NCBI GenBank assembly: GCA_964430565.1
Contig: CAYSFD010000007.1
Location: forward strand, 1-53,935
Length of the DNA stretch: 53,935 nucleotides
From: VBDM01 sp964430565
Lineage (GTDB): Bacteria > Pseudomonadota > Gammaproteobacteria > Burkholderiales > SG8-39
Direction of reading: 5' to 3'
Positions within the stretch are counted from its first letter, which is position 1. Each line of letters opens with the position of its first letter. The position numbers and the translations under genes were made by a program. Under the pieces are notes generated by a model, which searched no databases, was not told where the DNA came from, and saw only the letters and a list, made by a program, of their open reading frames with translations. This document shows positions 17,554 to 25,639 of the stretch, one piece after another.

Positions 17554-18516
17554 TCAAGGCAACTCGATTTTGTTCGCCTCGACGATCCGTTTCCATTTGG
17601 CGATTTCACCTTCGACGTGGCGGCGCATCTCCTCCGGGCTGCTCGCGGAGGGGGTGCCGCCCCATTCGGCGAAGCGCGCGCTGATGTCGGGAAGCGCGAG
17701 CACACGCCGCACTTCGCTGTTGACCCGCTCTACGATCGCGGTCGGCAGCCCTGGCGGACCGGCGATGCCGAGGAACGAGTTCGCCTCGTATCCCGGCACG
17801 CTCTGCGCAACCGTGGGCACACTCGGCAGCGAGGACGAGCGTTCGAACGAAGTCACTGCGAGCGGCCTGAACTTGCCCGCCTGGATGTGCGGGTACGAGT
17901 TGGTAAGCGCGTCGATGAGGAGCTCCATGCGGCCCGAGAGCACTTCGGTCAGGGGTTCGGCGCCGCCGCGAAACGGCACATGCTGCATGTGCAGGCCCGC
18001 CATGGAAACGAACATCTCCCCCGCCAGGTGGAAGAGCGTCCCCATTCCCGGAGAGGGGTAATGCAGCTTTCCCGGGTTGCTCTTCACGAAGCCGATGAAC
18101 TCGTCGAGCGTCCGGAAGCGCGAATCGGAGCGCACCGACAGCACCAGCGGGTAGGTCACTACCGTCGAAATCCAGGAAAAATCCCGGACCGAATCGTAGG
18201 GAAGCTTCTTCGTCGTCGCCGCCTGCGTGACGAAGGCGCCGCTCACCACAAGCAGCGTATAGCCGTCGGGCACGGATTTGGCGACGAACTCGTTGGCGAT
18301 GATGGAGCCCGCGCCGGTTCGGTTTTCGGGGAGCACCTGCCGGCCGAAGCCTTCGCTCATCTTCTGCGCCATGATTCGCCCCACGACATCGACGTTGCCG
18401 CCGGGGGGAAAGCCGATGAGAAGCCTGACCGGCCTCGCGGGGTAATCCTGCGCGAGAGCGGCCGCGCACAGCGGTGCGATCAGCGCCGCAAGAGCGACTG
18501 CACAGGCGCGCTTCAT
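17554..18516 (-). CDS. Bug/TctC-family solute-binding protein (second of three in tandem)
   Basis: This is a 320-aa exported binding protein with signal peptide MKRACAVALAALIAPLC...ALAQ and mature start DYPARPVRLLIGFPPGGNVDVV. Family landmarks are LPENRTGAGSI, VPDGYTLLV, HVPFRGGAEPLTEVLSG and AGPPGLPTAIVERVN. Arg replaces the usual Lys in the HVPYKG loop. Its ATG lies three bases after the stop of the preceding Bug gene, so the pair is very likely translationally coupled. Confidence 0.92.
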   Translation of the reverse strand: MKRACAVALAALIAPLCAAALAQDYPARPVRLLIGFPPGGNVDVVGRIMAQKMSEGFGRQVLPENRTGAGSIIANEFVAKSVPDGYTLLVVSGAFVTQAATTKKLPYDSVRDFSWISTVVTYPLVLSVRSDSRFRTLDEFIGFVKSNPGKLHYPSPGMGTLFHLAGEMFVSMAGLHMQHVPFRGGAEPLTEVLSGRMELLIDALTNSYPHIQAGKFRPLAVTSFERSSSLPSVPTVAQSVPGYEANSFLGIAGPPGLPTAIVERVNSEVRRVLALPDISARFAEWGGTPSASSPEEMRRHVEGEIAKWKRIVEANKIELP

Positions 18517-18519
18517 CGC

Positions 18520-19500
18520 TCAGTCGGCGCGGATGTTATTGTCGCGAACGACCTTGCCCCAACGCTGCATCTGGATTTCGAGCCACTGCGCCAGTCCCTC
18601 GGGCGGGCCGACGACGAGGTCTATGCCGAGCGTCTCGGTGAGAAGCTTGCGCACGTCGGGCTGGTTGAATGCCTTGACGAGCTCGGCGTGGAACTTGTCG
18701 ATGATCGGCTTGGGCACGCCGGCGGGAGCGAAGATCGCCCACCAGGCGAGCGCGGAAAAACCCGGCAGGCCCTGTTCGGCGAGCGCGGGCACGTCGGGTA
18801 AGGCGCGCGAGCGCGTGTCGCCGGTGACCGCGATCGCGCGCAGCTTTCCGCCTATCACGTGCGGGGTGATCACCGCCACCGAGCCGATGGCGAGATCGAT
18901 CTGGCCCCCGACCGCGTCCGCCGTCATCGGTCCGCCGCCTTTGTAGGGGATGTGAATGAGCCTGATGCCGGAGGCCTGCTGCACCAGCACCATGGTCAGG
19001 TGCCCGAGGCTGCCGTTGCCGACCGAGCCGATGCTCAGCGTGCTCGGTTTCGCCTTGGCCGCTGCCACCACATCGGTGAAGCTCTTGTACGGCTTGGCGG
19101 CGGCCGTCGCGATCGCCATCGGCGCGGTGCCGATCAGCATCACCGGCGCGAGATCCTTCACGGTGTCGAACGGCAGGTTCGGGATCAGGAAAGGATTCAC
19201 CCCGTGATAATCGAAAACGAAAATGAACGTGTAGCCGTCCGCGGGCGACTTGGCGACGAAGGCGGTACCGATCGTTCCGGACGCGCCGGACCTGTTCTCG
19301 ACGACGAACGGCTGGCCCAGGGAATCGGAGAGCTTCGCGGCGATCAGGCGTGCCATCGGGTCGGTCGATCCGCCCGGCGGATACGGCACGATGAATTTCA
19401 CCGGCTTGGTCGGCCACGCGACTTGCGCGGCCACTGGAAGCGAGGCAAGCGCTGCGAATACCATTGCGCCCGCAAGCGTGGCGCGAAGAAGGTTGACCAT
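18520..19500 (-). CDS. Bug/TctC-family solute-binding protein (first of three in tandem)
   Basis: The start is taken at MVNLLRATLAG (ATG 19500) behind GGGGGAG, giving 326 aa; the open frame extends slightly upstream. The signal peptide ends PVAAQ, followed by WPTKPVKFIVPYPPGGSTDP, VVENRSGASGTIG, HIPYKGGGPMTADAVGG and APAGVPKPIIDKF. It heads the three-gene Bug array and is divergent from the ketopantoate-reductase-family gene, with 99 bases between the two starts. That divergence and the enolase-superfamily gene beyond suggest that the array feeds a hydroxy-acid or sugar-acid pathway. Confidence 0.92.
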   Translation of the reverse strand: MVNLLRATLAGAMVFAALASLPVAAQVAWPTKPVKFIVPYPPGGSTDPMARLIAAKLSDSLGQPFVVENRSGASGTIGTAFVAKSPADGYTFIFVFDYHGVNPFLIPNLPFDTVKDLAPVMLIGTAPMAIATAAAKPYKSFTDVVAAAKAKPSTLSIGSVGNGSLGHLTMVLVQQASGIRLIHIPYKGGGPMTADAVGGQIDLAIGSVAVITPHVIGGKLRAIAVTGDTRSRALPDVPALAEQGLPGFSALAWWAIFAPAGVPKPIIDKFHAELVKAFNQPDVRKLLTETLGIDLVVGPPEGLAQWLEIQMQRWGKVVRDNNIRAD

Positions 19501-19552
19501 GCGTTCTCCCCCTCTTGAGTCGAGATAGGGGCAGGTTACCATTCCTCGCCGG

Positions 19553-19558
19553 TATAAT
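19553..19558 (+). promoter_or_regulatory. Candidate sigma70 -10 box (TATAAT)
   Basis: A perfect TATAAT lies 41 bases before the ATG of the ketopantoate-reductase-family gene, inside the 99-base divergent gap. The hexamer 17 bases upstream (GGCAGG) is not a good -35 box, so transcription may depend on an activator. Confidence 0.45.
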
Positions 19559-19599
19559 CCACGGGGCGACTAGATCGGGTAACGCGAGCGAAAACATCC

Positions 19600-20526
19600 A
19601 TGAGAATCGCAATGATGGGCTCGGGCGGCGTGGGCGGTTTTTTCGGCGGGCGGCTCGCGCACGCAGGCTACGACGTGAGCTTCATTGCGCGCGGCGCGCA
19701 TTTGGCCGCGATGCGCGAGCGCGGACTTACCATCGAGAATGAGCCGCAGGGCGATATTCGCCTGCCGAAAGTGCGGGCCACCGACGACCCGGCGCAAATC
19801 GGTCGAGTCGATCTCGTAATCATTTCCGTAAAGCTGTGGGACACCGAGTCGGCGGCGAAGCAGATCAAGCCGCTCCTCGGACCGGAGACCGGCGTGCTCT
19901 CGCTGCAGAACGGCGTGATCAAGGACGACATCCTGCGCCGCGAGCTCGGCGAAGCGGCCGTCATGGGCGGCGTCGGTTACGTCGCCACGCACATCTCGCG
20001 GCCCGGCGTGATCCACCAGACGGGCACGATGCAGCGCATCGTCCTGGGCGAATACGACGGCACGAAATCCGCGCGCGCGACGTTTCTCCACGAGGCGCTG
20101 GTGCGCGCCGGCGTCAACGCGGAGCTGAGCGAGGACGTGCGCAGAGCGATATGGGAGAAGTACGCGTTCCTGGTCGGGCTATCGGCGACCACCACGACTA
20201 TGCGCGTACCCATCGGGCCAATCCGGAACAATCCGCAGACGCGCGCATTTCTGCGCGAGCTGATTCGCGAGACCGTTGCCGTCGGCCGCGCTCATGGCGT
20301 CGCATTGCCCGAGGATTACGCCGAGAACCGCCTCGCGTTCGGCGACGGGCTTCCCGCCGACATGACTTCGTCGATGCATCACGACCTGGAGCGCGGCAAT
20401 CCGCTCGAAGTTAATTGGCTTTCGGGCGGCGTAGTGCAGCTTGGGGCGGCGAAGGGTATTCCGACGCCTGCCAACCGCGCCGTGTGCGACATCCTCGCGC
20501 TGCACGCCGGCGGGAAGAAAACCTGA
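19600..20526 (+). CDS. 2-dehydropantoate 2-reductase (ApbA/PanE) family oxidoreductase
   Basis: This is a 308-aa NADPH-dependent reductase. It has the dinucleotide motif GSGGVGGFFGG (7-17), LQNG (102-105), the catalytic Lys187 in WEKYAFL and the substrate-side Glu270 in NPLEVNWLSGG, matching the family's Lys/Glu active site. True PanE makes pantoate for CoA synthesis, but catabolic clusters often carry paralogs acting on other 2-keto acids. The neighbours are three Bug genes and a mandelate-racemase-type enzyme, so the second role seems more likely. The downstream gene starts directly after its stop codon. Confidence 0.9.
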   Translation: MRIAMMGSGGVGGFFGGRLAHAGYDVSFIARGAHLAAMRERGLTIENEPQGDIRLPKVRATDDPAQIGRVDLVIISVKLWDTESAAKQIKPLLGPETGVLSLQNGVIKDDILRRELGEAAVMGGVGYVATHISRPGVIHQTGTMQRIVLGEYDGTKSARATFLHEALVRAGVNAELSEDVRRAIWEKYAFLVGLSATTTTMRVPIGPIRNNPQTRAFLRELIRETVAVGRAHGVALPEDYAENRLAFGDGLPADMTSSMHHDLERGNPLEVNWLSGGVVQLGAAKGIPTPANRAVCDILALHAGGKKT

Positions 20527-21621
20527 TTGACCGCCCCCCGGCTCACGCTGCGTAGGATTCGCGCCGTCGGCGTCGACGTGCCGATGAAGCTGCCGCTCGG
20601 AACGAGCGCAGGCGCGATACGCTCAGCGCCGCTGCTCTTGATCGACGTCGAAACCGAAGAAGGCGTAACCGGCCGCTCGTATCTTTTCTGCTATCTTTCC
20701 GCCGCCGCGCCGGCGATCGCCGCCCTGCTCGGCGAAATCGAGCGAACGGTCAAGGGCGAGCGCGTCGCGCCCACCGAGCTGTGGGACAAGCTCGCGCGCC
20801 GCTTCAAGCTGATCGGTGTGCAGGGCATCGTGCGCATGGCGATGTCCGGAATCGACGTCGCCTGCTGGGACGCGCTCGCCATCGCCGCCGGAAAACCGCT
20901 CGTCACTCATCTCGGCGGCGTTCCGAAATCGATCCCCGCCTACAACAGCAACGGCCTTGGGCTGATGGCGCCCGAGGCCGCGGCGGACGAAGCGGAGAAA
21001 TTGCTCGAGGGAGGATTTCGCGCGGTCAAGCTGCGGTTGGGCTATCCGACGCTGGAAGCCGATCTCGCCGCGGTGCGCGCCGTGCGCAAGCGCCTCCCGG
21101 ACGATGTCAAGCTCATGGTGGATTTCAACCAGGCGCTTTCGCTCGCCGAGGCGCTACTGCGCTGCCGCGCGATTGACGGGGAAGGCATAGCCTGGATCGA
21201 GGAGCCGATCCGGCACGACGATTTTCGCGGCTGCGCGGAGCTCGCCCGGGCGCTCGCGACGCCGGTGCAGATCGGCGAGAACTTTTCACTGCCCGAGCAG
21301 ATGGCCGAAGCGCTCGCCGCGGGCGCCTGCGACTGCGTCATGCCCGATCTCGAGCGCATCGGCGGAGTGACCGGCTGGCAGCGCGCTGCGGGCATCGCCG
21401 CGGAAAAACGCGTTCCCATGTCCTCGCATCTTTTTCCGGAAGCGAGCGCGCACCTCCTCGCCGTCACGCCGACCTGCCACTACCTCGAGTACGTGGACTG
21501 GGCCAATCCGATACTCGCCGAGCCGCTTGCCATCGTCGGCGGGGCGGCGCTCATTCCCGATCGCCCGGGAAGCGGAGTGGCCTGGGACGAGAAAGCGGTG
21601 AAGCGCTACACCATGGCTTGA
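20527..21621 (+). CDS. Mandelate racemase/muconate lactonizing enzyme family protein with KxR motif
   Basis: This is a 364-aa enolase-superfamily enzyme. The start is a TTG immediately after the upstream stop; the next ATG (20584) would cut into the capping domain. Metal ligands are Asp199 (VDFNQ), Glu225 (WIEEP) and Glu251 (QIGENF), spaced 26 and 26 as in mandelate racemase. The Asp274/His301 dyad (MPDLERIGG, SSHLFPE) is intact. The second-strand motif reads KLR (168-170): the Lys equivalent to the racemase S-specific base is Arg. The enzyme should abstract a proton alpha to a carboxylate using the His side, which fits a dehydratase or one-base reaction better than a racemase. The substrate is unknown. 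Confidence 0.92.
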   Translation: MTAPRLTLRRIRAVGVDVPMKLPLGTSAGAIRSAPLLLIDVETEEGVTGRSYLFCYLSAAAPAIAALLGEIERTVKGERVAPTELWDKLARRFKLIGVQGIVRMAMSGIDVACWDALAIAAGKPLVTHLGGVPKSIPAYNSNGLGLMAPEAAADEAEKLLEGGFRAVKLRLGYPTLEADLAAVRAVRKRLPDDVKLMVDFNQALSLAEALLRCRAIDGEGIAWIEEPIRHDDFRGCAELARALATPVQIGENFSLPEQMAEALAAGACDCVMPDLERIGGVTGWQRAAGIAAEKRVPMSSHLFPEASAHLLAVTPTCHYLEYVDWANPILAEPLAIVGGAALIPDRPGSGVAWDEKAVKRYTMA

Positions 21622-21646
21622 GCGAAGGAACCTCTGAACAACTCCA

Positions 21647-21736
21647 CCGTTCGTGGTGAGCTTGTCGAACCACGAATAGAAACTGCGCCAGATAAGGCCC
21701 CCAACCGTTGCCCTTCGACAAGCTCAGGGCGAACGG
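21647..21736. repeat. REP-like inverted pair between convergent genes
   Basis: Two head-to-head units (21647-21676 and 21711-21736) share CCGTTCG and the core GAGCTTGTCGAA in opposite orientation. Each unit is itself a hairpin. In the left unit CGTGGT pairs with ACCACG; in the right unit CCCT pairs with AGGG. The loop core is conserved while the stems differ but stay paired. This is the form of REP/REPIN elements. It fills the gap between the convergent enolase-superfamily and lipoprotein genes and may end transcription from both sides. Confidence 0.75.
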
Positions 21737-21779
21737 ACTCATTCAGAGCTCCCCGAATCGGCCCGTCCGCACGCAGCCT

Positions 21780-23171
21780 TCACTCCGGAGTCAGCGTCCA
21801 GTGGACGTCAACCGTACGGCCGCCGCCGCTGAGGTTGAAGAAGCTCTCTTCCAGCCGCCCGTCGGGCTTTGCGGTGAACGGCCCCGCCGGCGCCGGCCAC
21901 CAGAGCACTCCCACCTGCAGGGAGATCGGCTCGGTCGTCTTGTTGATGTTGCAGTTGGTGGTGCCGCTCATCGTGTCGATCTTGTTCCCGCCCGCGATGT
22001 AGCTGCCGTCCTGAATCGTCATGAAGCCATCCGCCGACAGAAGCGCACCCGAGTACGTCAGGTGGGTCTCGCAGCCCGCCACGCCGTCGATGATGTCCAG
22101 CCGGGCGTTCACTAATCCCGCCGAAGGCTGGTAGGCGCCATCGTTGATGTTGTAGAGCATGCGCACGCCGGCGGTTGTGGTGAGGATGTCCGTCAGGCCG
22201 CCGCTGTCGTTCACCTGGGTCGAGGTGATGCTGCCGTTGTACGGCGGGCGCGCATCTACCCAGACGTTGGCGCTCAGCAGCGTCTTGCGGCCCGAGGTCT
22301 TTTCGGTCATCGACGCGCTGACGCTCACCGGGTTGTTGGGGGGCGTGGCGTTGGGCGCCACGTAGCGGGCGGCGTTGACGCCGGTCGACATCACCGTGCC
22401 CACCGTGGCGTTGCCGTTGGTGACACCGTTCGCCGCCCACTCGTTCACCACGAACAGATCGTCTTCGTCGGGCGCGCAGGTCACCACCAGCGAACTCAGC
22501 TCGTCGTCGCCCGGGCCCGTGGCAGGCTTGCGCGCGCACACTTCGACATGGAGGTCGACGGCGCCGCCCGAGGCCAGGCTGGTCGAAACCGGCCTGAGCT
22601 GCCAGCCGGTGAGCTTCGTCACGTCCGTGAAGTGAGTGGTCTCGCCGGCGATCGTCTTCGCCGCCGCGTCGCGAGTGACGTTGTTGAGCGCCGCCCACTG
22701 GCCCAGGTTGTTCTGAAAGGCGATCCCAAGCGCAGCCACCTCGCTGCCGGCGATCTCCGACTGCTCGTACTTGAAGGTCAGCTTCACCGGCGCGGCGAAG
22801 GTAGTGCCGTCGGGGCTGAGCCGGTAGCCCACGCCCCTGCCCTGCGGCGACTCGTTGTTGATCGCCTGGATGGAGAGCGTCTGCGCCGAGGCCAACGCGC
22901 CGCTCGGAACCTCGAGAGTGAGCCGCCCGTCGAAGCTGACCAGCGTTCCTCCCGTGGTGGGCACCATCTGCTGCACCATGGCGCCGAACGGCTTGCCGAC
23001 CGGAGTTACCGCGACCGGCGGCGGAGGCGCAGGTGGCGCAGGTGGCGCACTGCCTCCATCTCCACCCCCGCCCCCCCCGCCGCCGCCGCAAGCGGTGAGG
23101 ACCAAACAAATGAGCAATCCAGAAAACGCGGCTAAGCTGTTTGAAAAACGCCCAGACTGAAACACGGCCAT
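21780..23171 (-). CDS. Large surface lipoprotein with polyglycine linker and ZU5-like segment
   Basis: The start is taken at MAVFQSGRFSNS (ATG 23171) behind GGGAGGA, giving 463 aa. The lipobox is LTAC (Cys28), followed immediately by a run of nine Gly residues and a Pro/Ala-rich linker (about 40-58). Residues about 75-110 (TTGGTLVSFDGRLTLEVPSGAL) resemble the start of a ZU5-type domain often seen in bacterial surface lipoproteins. The rest is beta-rich and contains paired Cys residues. It is probably an outer-membrane-anchored structural or adhesive protein. It is divergent from the PAP2 gene, with about 250 bases between the starts. Confidence 0.8.
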   Translation of the reverse strand: MAVFQSGRFSNSLAAFSGLLICLVLTACGGGGGGGGGDGGSAPPAPPAPPPPVAVTPVGKPFGAMVQQMVPTTGGTLVSFDGRLTLEVPSGALASAQTLSIQAINNESPQGRGVGYRLSPDGTTFAAPVKLTFKYEQSEIAGSEVAALGIAFQNNLGQWAALNNVTRDAAAKTIAGETTHFTDVTKLTGWQLRPVSTSLASGGAVDLHVEVCARKPATGPGDDELSSLVVTCAPDEDDLFVVNEWAANGVTNGNATVGTVMSTGVNAARYVAPNATPPNNPVSVSASMTEKTSGRKTLLSANVWVDARPPYNGSITSTQVNDSGGLTDILTTTAGVRMLYNINDGAYQPSAGLVNARLDIIDGVAGCETHLTYSGALLSADGFMTIQDGSYIAGGNKIDTMSGTTNCNINKTTEPISLQVGVLWWPAPAGPFTAKPDGRLEESFFNLSGGGRTVDVHWTLTPE

Positions 23172-23423
23172 GGGTAAGTCCTCCCGGTGTGGTGGCAATC
23201 CGCTAGCGACGCCTGATCGGTGCGCCCACTTCCGGGGCGCTGCGCAACGGGCGTTACAGCAAATCATGCGCTCGCAATGCGAGCCGGGTCAAGCGCTGAA
23301 GAAGCGGGCTCAGCCGTCGAATCAGTTCGCCTTTGCACCCGGGACCCGCAGCCGCATGATGCGATTGATCTCCCCGTTCAACTTGATGGAGCTCGATGCG
23401 TGATTGGGTGGAATACCCACCGA

Positions 23424-24047
23424 ATGAGTTGGATCAAGGCCGCCGTCGCCGTTCTTCTCCCACTTCAGTTCAGCATCCCGGCGCGCGCCGACGGTGGCCC
23501 TTTGGGCATCGACCATCGCTTGCCGCTGGACGACACCGGCATCTGGAAACAGACCAACGAGCGGGCGCTGCGCTATCTTCTGGTGGGCGGCACCCTCGGC
23601 ATCGCGGTCTGGGAGGGCGGCGAAACCCGCCTGGGGCAGACCGCCTGGAAAGCGCTCGATGCGACCCTCTCCGGAACCGTCGCCGTGACCGTGGCCAAGA
23701 AAATCTTCAGCCGCACCCGTCCCCGGGACAACGACGATCCCGGCCTGTGGTTCCAGGGTTCGGGAAACGACAGCTTTCCCTCCGGCGCGGTGACGACGGT
23801 GACGGCCGTCATTACTCCCTACATTGCGGAATACCACCGCGACACCCCGGCGGTCTGGGCGCTGGCAATCCTCCCCGTCTATACGGGGATCGCGCGCATG
23901 AAAGCGCAGGCGCACTGGCAGACGGACGTGCTGGCCGGAATGGCGCTGGGCGGCGCGCTCGGTTACTACGCCCACTCACGGGACAGTTCGTTCATCCTGC
24001 AGGTGCTGCCCGGCGGCGTGATGGTGGGTTTCAAGAAGCGCTTCTGA
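23424..24047 (+). CDS. PAP2-family phosphatase-like protein, short, with altered PSGH motif
   Basis: The start is taken at MSWIKAAVAVLLP (ATG 23424), giving 207 aa with a signal-like N-terminus (ending PARA). Two of the three PAP2 motifs are intact: KX6RP at Lys92-Arg99-Pro100 and R-X5-H-X3-D at Arg158, His164 and Asp168. The middle motif PSGH reads PSGA (119-122), so the catalytic histidine of motif 2 is replaced by Ala122. Motif 3 keeps its nucleophile-type His164. Activity on lipid or isoprenoid phosphates is possible but may be reduced. The mature part has hydrophobic stretches consistent with membrane embedding. Confidence 0.85.
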   Translation: MSWIKAAVAVLLPLQFSIPARADGGPLGIDHRLPLDDTGIWKQTNERALRYLLVGGTLGIAVWEGGETRLGQTAWKALDATLSGTVAVTVAKKIFSRTRPRDNDDPGLWFQGSGNDSFPSGAVTTVTAVITPYIAEYHRDTPAVWALAILPVYTGIARMKAQAHWQTDVLAGMALGGALGYYAHSRDSSFILQVLPGGVMVGFKKRF

Positions 24048-24099
24048 TGCGGCCGCGCCGTGAAGTCGAATCGAGAGCGAGACCACGGTCGCGCGGCGC

Positions 24100-24618
24100 T
24101 CACACCGGCTCGAACCTGAGCCGCCGGATCTTATCCATGTTGAGCCCCTCGATGCGGATCAGCGCGGTCGGACCCGCGCGCCGCGGCGAGTGCAACTCGT
24201 GTTCGTTGTACAGGTGCGCGCTACCCGGCGTCAGTTTGTACGATCGGACCGGGCGCGCCTTGCCCGGTTTGTCCGCGCTTGCGGGCGCGACGATTTCCCA
24301 GTCGGTCATGTGGGTTTCGCCCCGCGCCTGGCCGTAGATCGCCCAGGAAGGTCCATGATCGTGCGGTGGGCTGTCCTTTGCTGCCCGGTACGCGTGCGCG
24401 AGGATGCAGAAGCGCAGCTCGGGGTCCTCGTAAAGAATCTTGCGCTCGGGCGTCGTTTCCGTGAGGTGCACCGTAAGGAAACCTGCGTCCTTGAGCACCC
24501 CCTCGAGAAGCGAGCAGATCTGCCGGCGGCCCGCCGGTCCGGGGTCGGTCTTCAAGATCTCGTGGCATGCGGATGCAAACCGCTCGAGGGCAGGATCCAT
24601 GGGTTTCGGCAAAATCAT
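24100..24618 (-). CDS. Cysteine dioxygenase-like cupin protein
   Basis: This 172-aa protein has the fold signature of the cysteine dioxygenase family: PPHDHGPSWAIYGQARGETHMTDW contributes His86 and His88 of a 3-His iron site, and HLYNEHELHSPRR contributes His140 or His143. Family members add O2 to thiols such as cysteine, 3-mercaptopropionate or other small sulfur compounds; the substrate cannot be assigned. It lies downstream of a 3-hydroxyisobutyrate-dehydrogenase-like gene on the same strand, with a 127-base gap that contains a possible gene remnant. Confidence 0.8.
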   Translation of the reverse strand: MILPKPMDPALERFASACHEILKTDPGPAGRRQICSLLEGVLKDAGFLTVHLTETTPERKILYEDPELRFCILAHAYRAAKDSPPHDHGPSWAIYGQARGETHMTDWEIVAPASADKPGKARPVRSYKLTPGSAHLYNEHELHSPRRAGPTALIRIEGLNMDKIRRLRFEPV

Positions 24619-24639
24619 GCGCTCGCCCGGCGAACTGCG

Positions 24640-24735
24640 TCAAGTGCTTGAGAATTTCCGTGCATGAGTCGCCACGAGGTCGGCAAGCTGCACGCCAAGC
24701 CCGCTCTCGAGTATCGCTACGGTCTTGGATTTCAC
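24640..24735 (-). pseudogene. Possible remnant of a uroporphyrinogen-III-synthase-like gene
   Basis: A GTG at 24735, 10 bases after the upstream dehydrogenase stop, opens a 31-codon frame. Its product (KTVAILESGLGVQLADLV then ATHARKFSST and a stop) resembles the conserved N-terminus of uroporphyrinogen-III-synthase-like proteins. The resemblance stops after about 25 residues, as if the rest was lost by deletion. A chance frame or a real short peptide cannot be excluded. Confidence 0.3.
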
Positions 24736-24745
24736 GGGACTGCTT

Positions 24746-25579
24746 CTAGAAGTGTTCCGGAACTTCCGGCATGGGAAGGCCGAGGCGGATCTTGAGCCCC
24801 TTGATCGTTTCCTTGACCACACCGGCAAGCGGCAGGCTCAAGCGCGCCAGATCGGCCTCCTGCAAGACGATGCTCATGTCCTTCTCCGCCCAGGGCATGC
24901 CGCTGCGCTCGGCCTGGGTGTCCATCGCCCAGTTTTGGGCGCTGCCGTGAGAGAGCGCCTCGCGCAGTCGCTGCGGGTCAACGCCGAGCGCTTTCCCAAG
25001 CCGCAGACCTTCATCGTTCGCCGACATGCAGGCCCAGAGGATGAGGTTGTTAACCATCTTGCCGACCTGGCCCGCCCCCGCCGGCCCCAAATGGAAGATA
25101 TCCGAGGCGAACGCGCTGAATGCGGGCCTGCACGCCTCGAAGGCGGCGCGATCGCCCGCCCCGTAGATGAGAAGCTTTCCGGCGACCGCGGCAGCTTCGC
25201 CGCGAGCAAGCGGAATATCGAGAAGAACGGCATTTCGTTCATCCAGGCGCGCCGCGAGCCGCTTGGCATAGCGCGGCGCGACCGTCGAGCCGAGCGCGAC
25301 GACCAGACCCGGCCTCGCGCCGTCGAGCACGCCCCCAGTTCCGAAAATGACCTCTTCGACCTCGCTGTCGAAGCCGACCACGATGATGACGAGGTCGCTC
25401 GCCTGCGCGACTTCGCGCGCCGAGGCCGCGCTGCGCGCCCCGCTCGCGCGTGCCTTCCCCTGCGCTTCGGCAAGCGGATCGTAACCGATCACCTTGAACC
25501 CCTTGGCGACCAGATGCCCCGCCATCGGGCATCCCATCTTGCCAAGGCCGAGGATTCCTACCGTTTCGATGGAGTTCAT
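24746..25579 (-). CDS. NAD(P)-dependent beta-hydroxyacid dehydrogenase (3-hydroxyisobutyrate dehydrogenase family)
   Basis: This is a 277-aa cytoplasmic oxidoreductase. It has an N-terminal Rossmann motif GILGLGKMG (8-16) and the C-terminal helical domain with catalytic Lys174 in GAGQVGKMVNN. The family's usual substrate motif DAPVSGG reads DIPLARGE (121-128), so the substrate is probably not 3-hydroxyisobutyrate itself. It oxidises a 3-hydroxy acid to the semialdehyde or keto acid. A Bug gene lies 60 bases upstream on the same strand, so import and oxidation are probably linked. Confidence 0.9.
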   Translation of the reverse strand: MNSIETVGILGLGKMGCPMAGHLVAKGFKVIGYDPLAEAQGKARASGARSAASAREVAQASDLVIIVVGFDSEVEEVIFGTGGVLDGARPGLVVALGSTVAPRYAKRLAARLDERNAVLLDIPLARGEAAAVAGKLLIYGAGDRAAFEACRPAFSAFASDIFHLGPAGAGQVGKMVNNLILWACMSANDEGLRLGKALGVDPQRLREALSHGSAQNWAMDTQAERSGMPWAEKDMSIVLQEADLARLSLPLAGVVKETIKGLKIRLGLPMPEVPEHF

Positions 25580-25639
25580 GGTCTTTGAAATCTCTATGAA
25601 GGCGACGACGATCCGCGCGCCGCGAGACCCGCAGGCTCG

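Noticed and set aside
19600..20526. Assigning the reductase as PanE of pantothenate synthesis
   Set aside because: The family is clear, but the catabolic neighbourhood makes a specific panE call unsafe, so no gene symbol was given.
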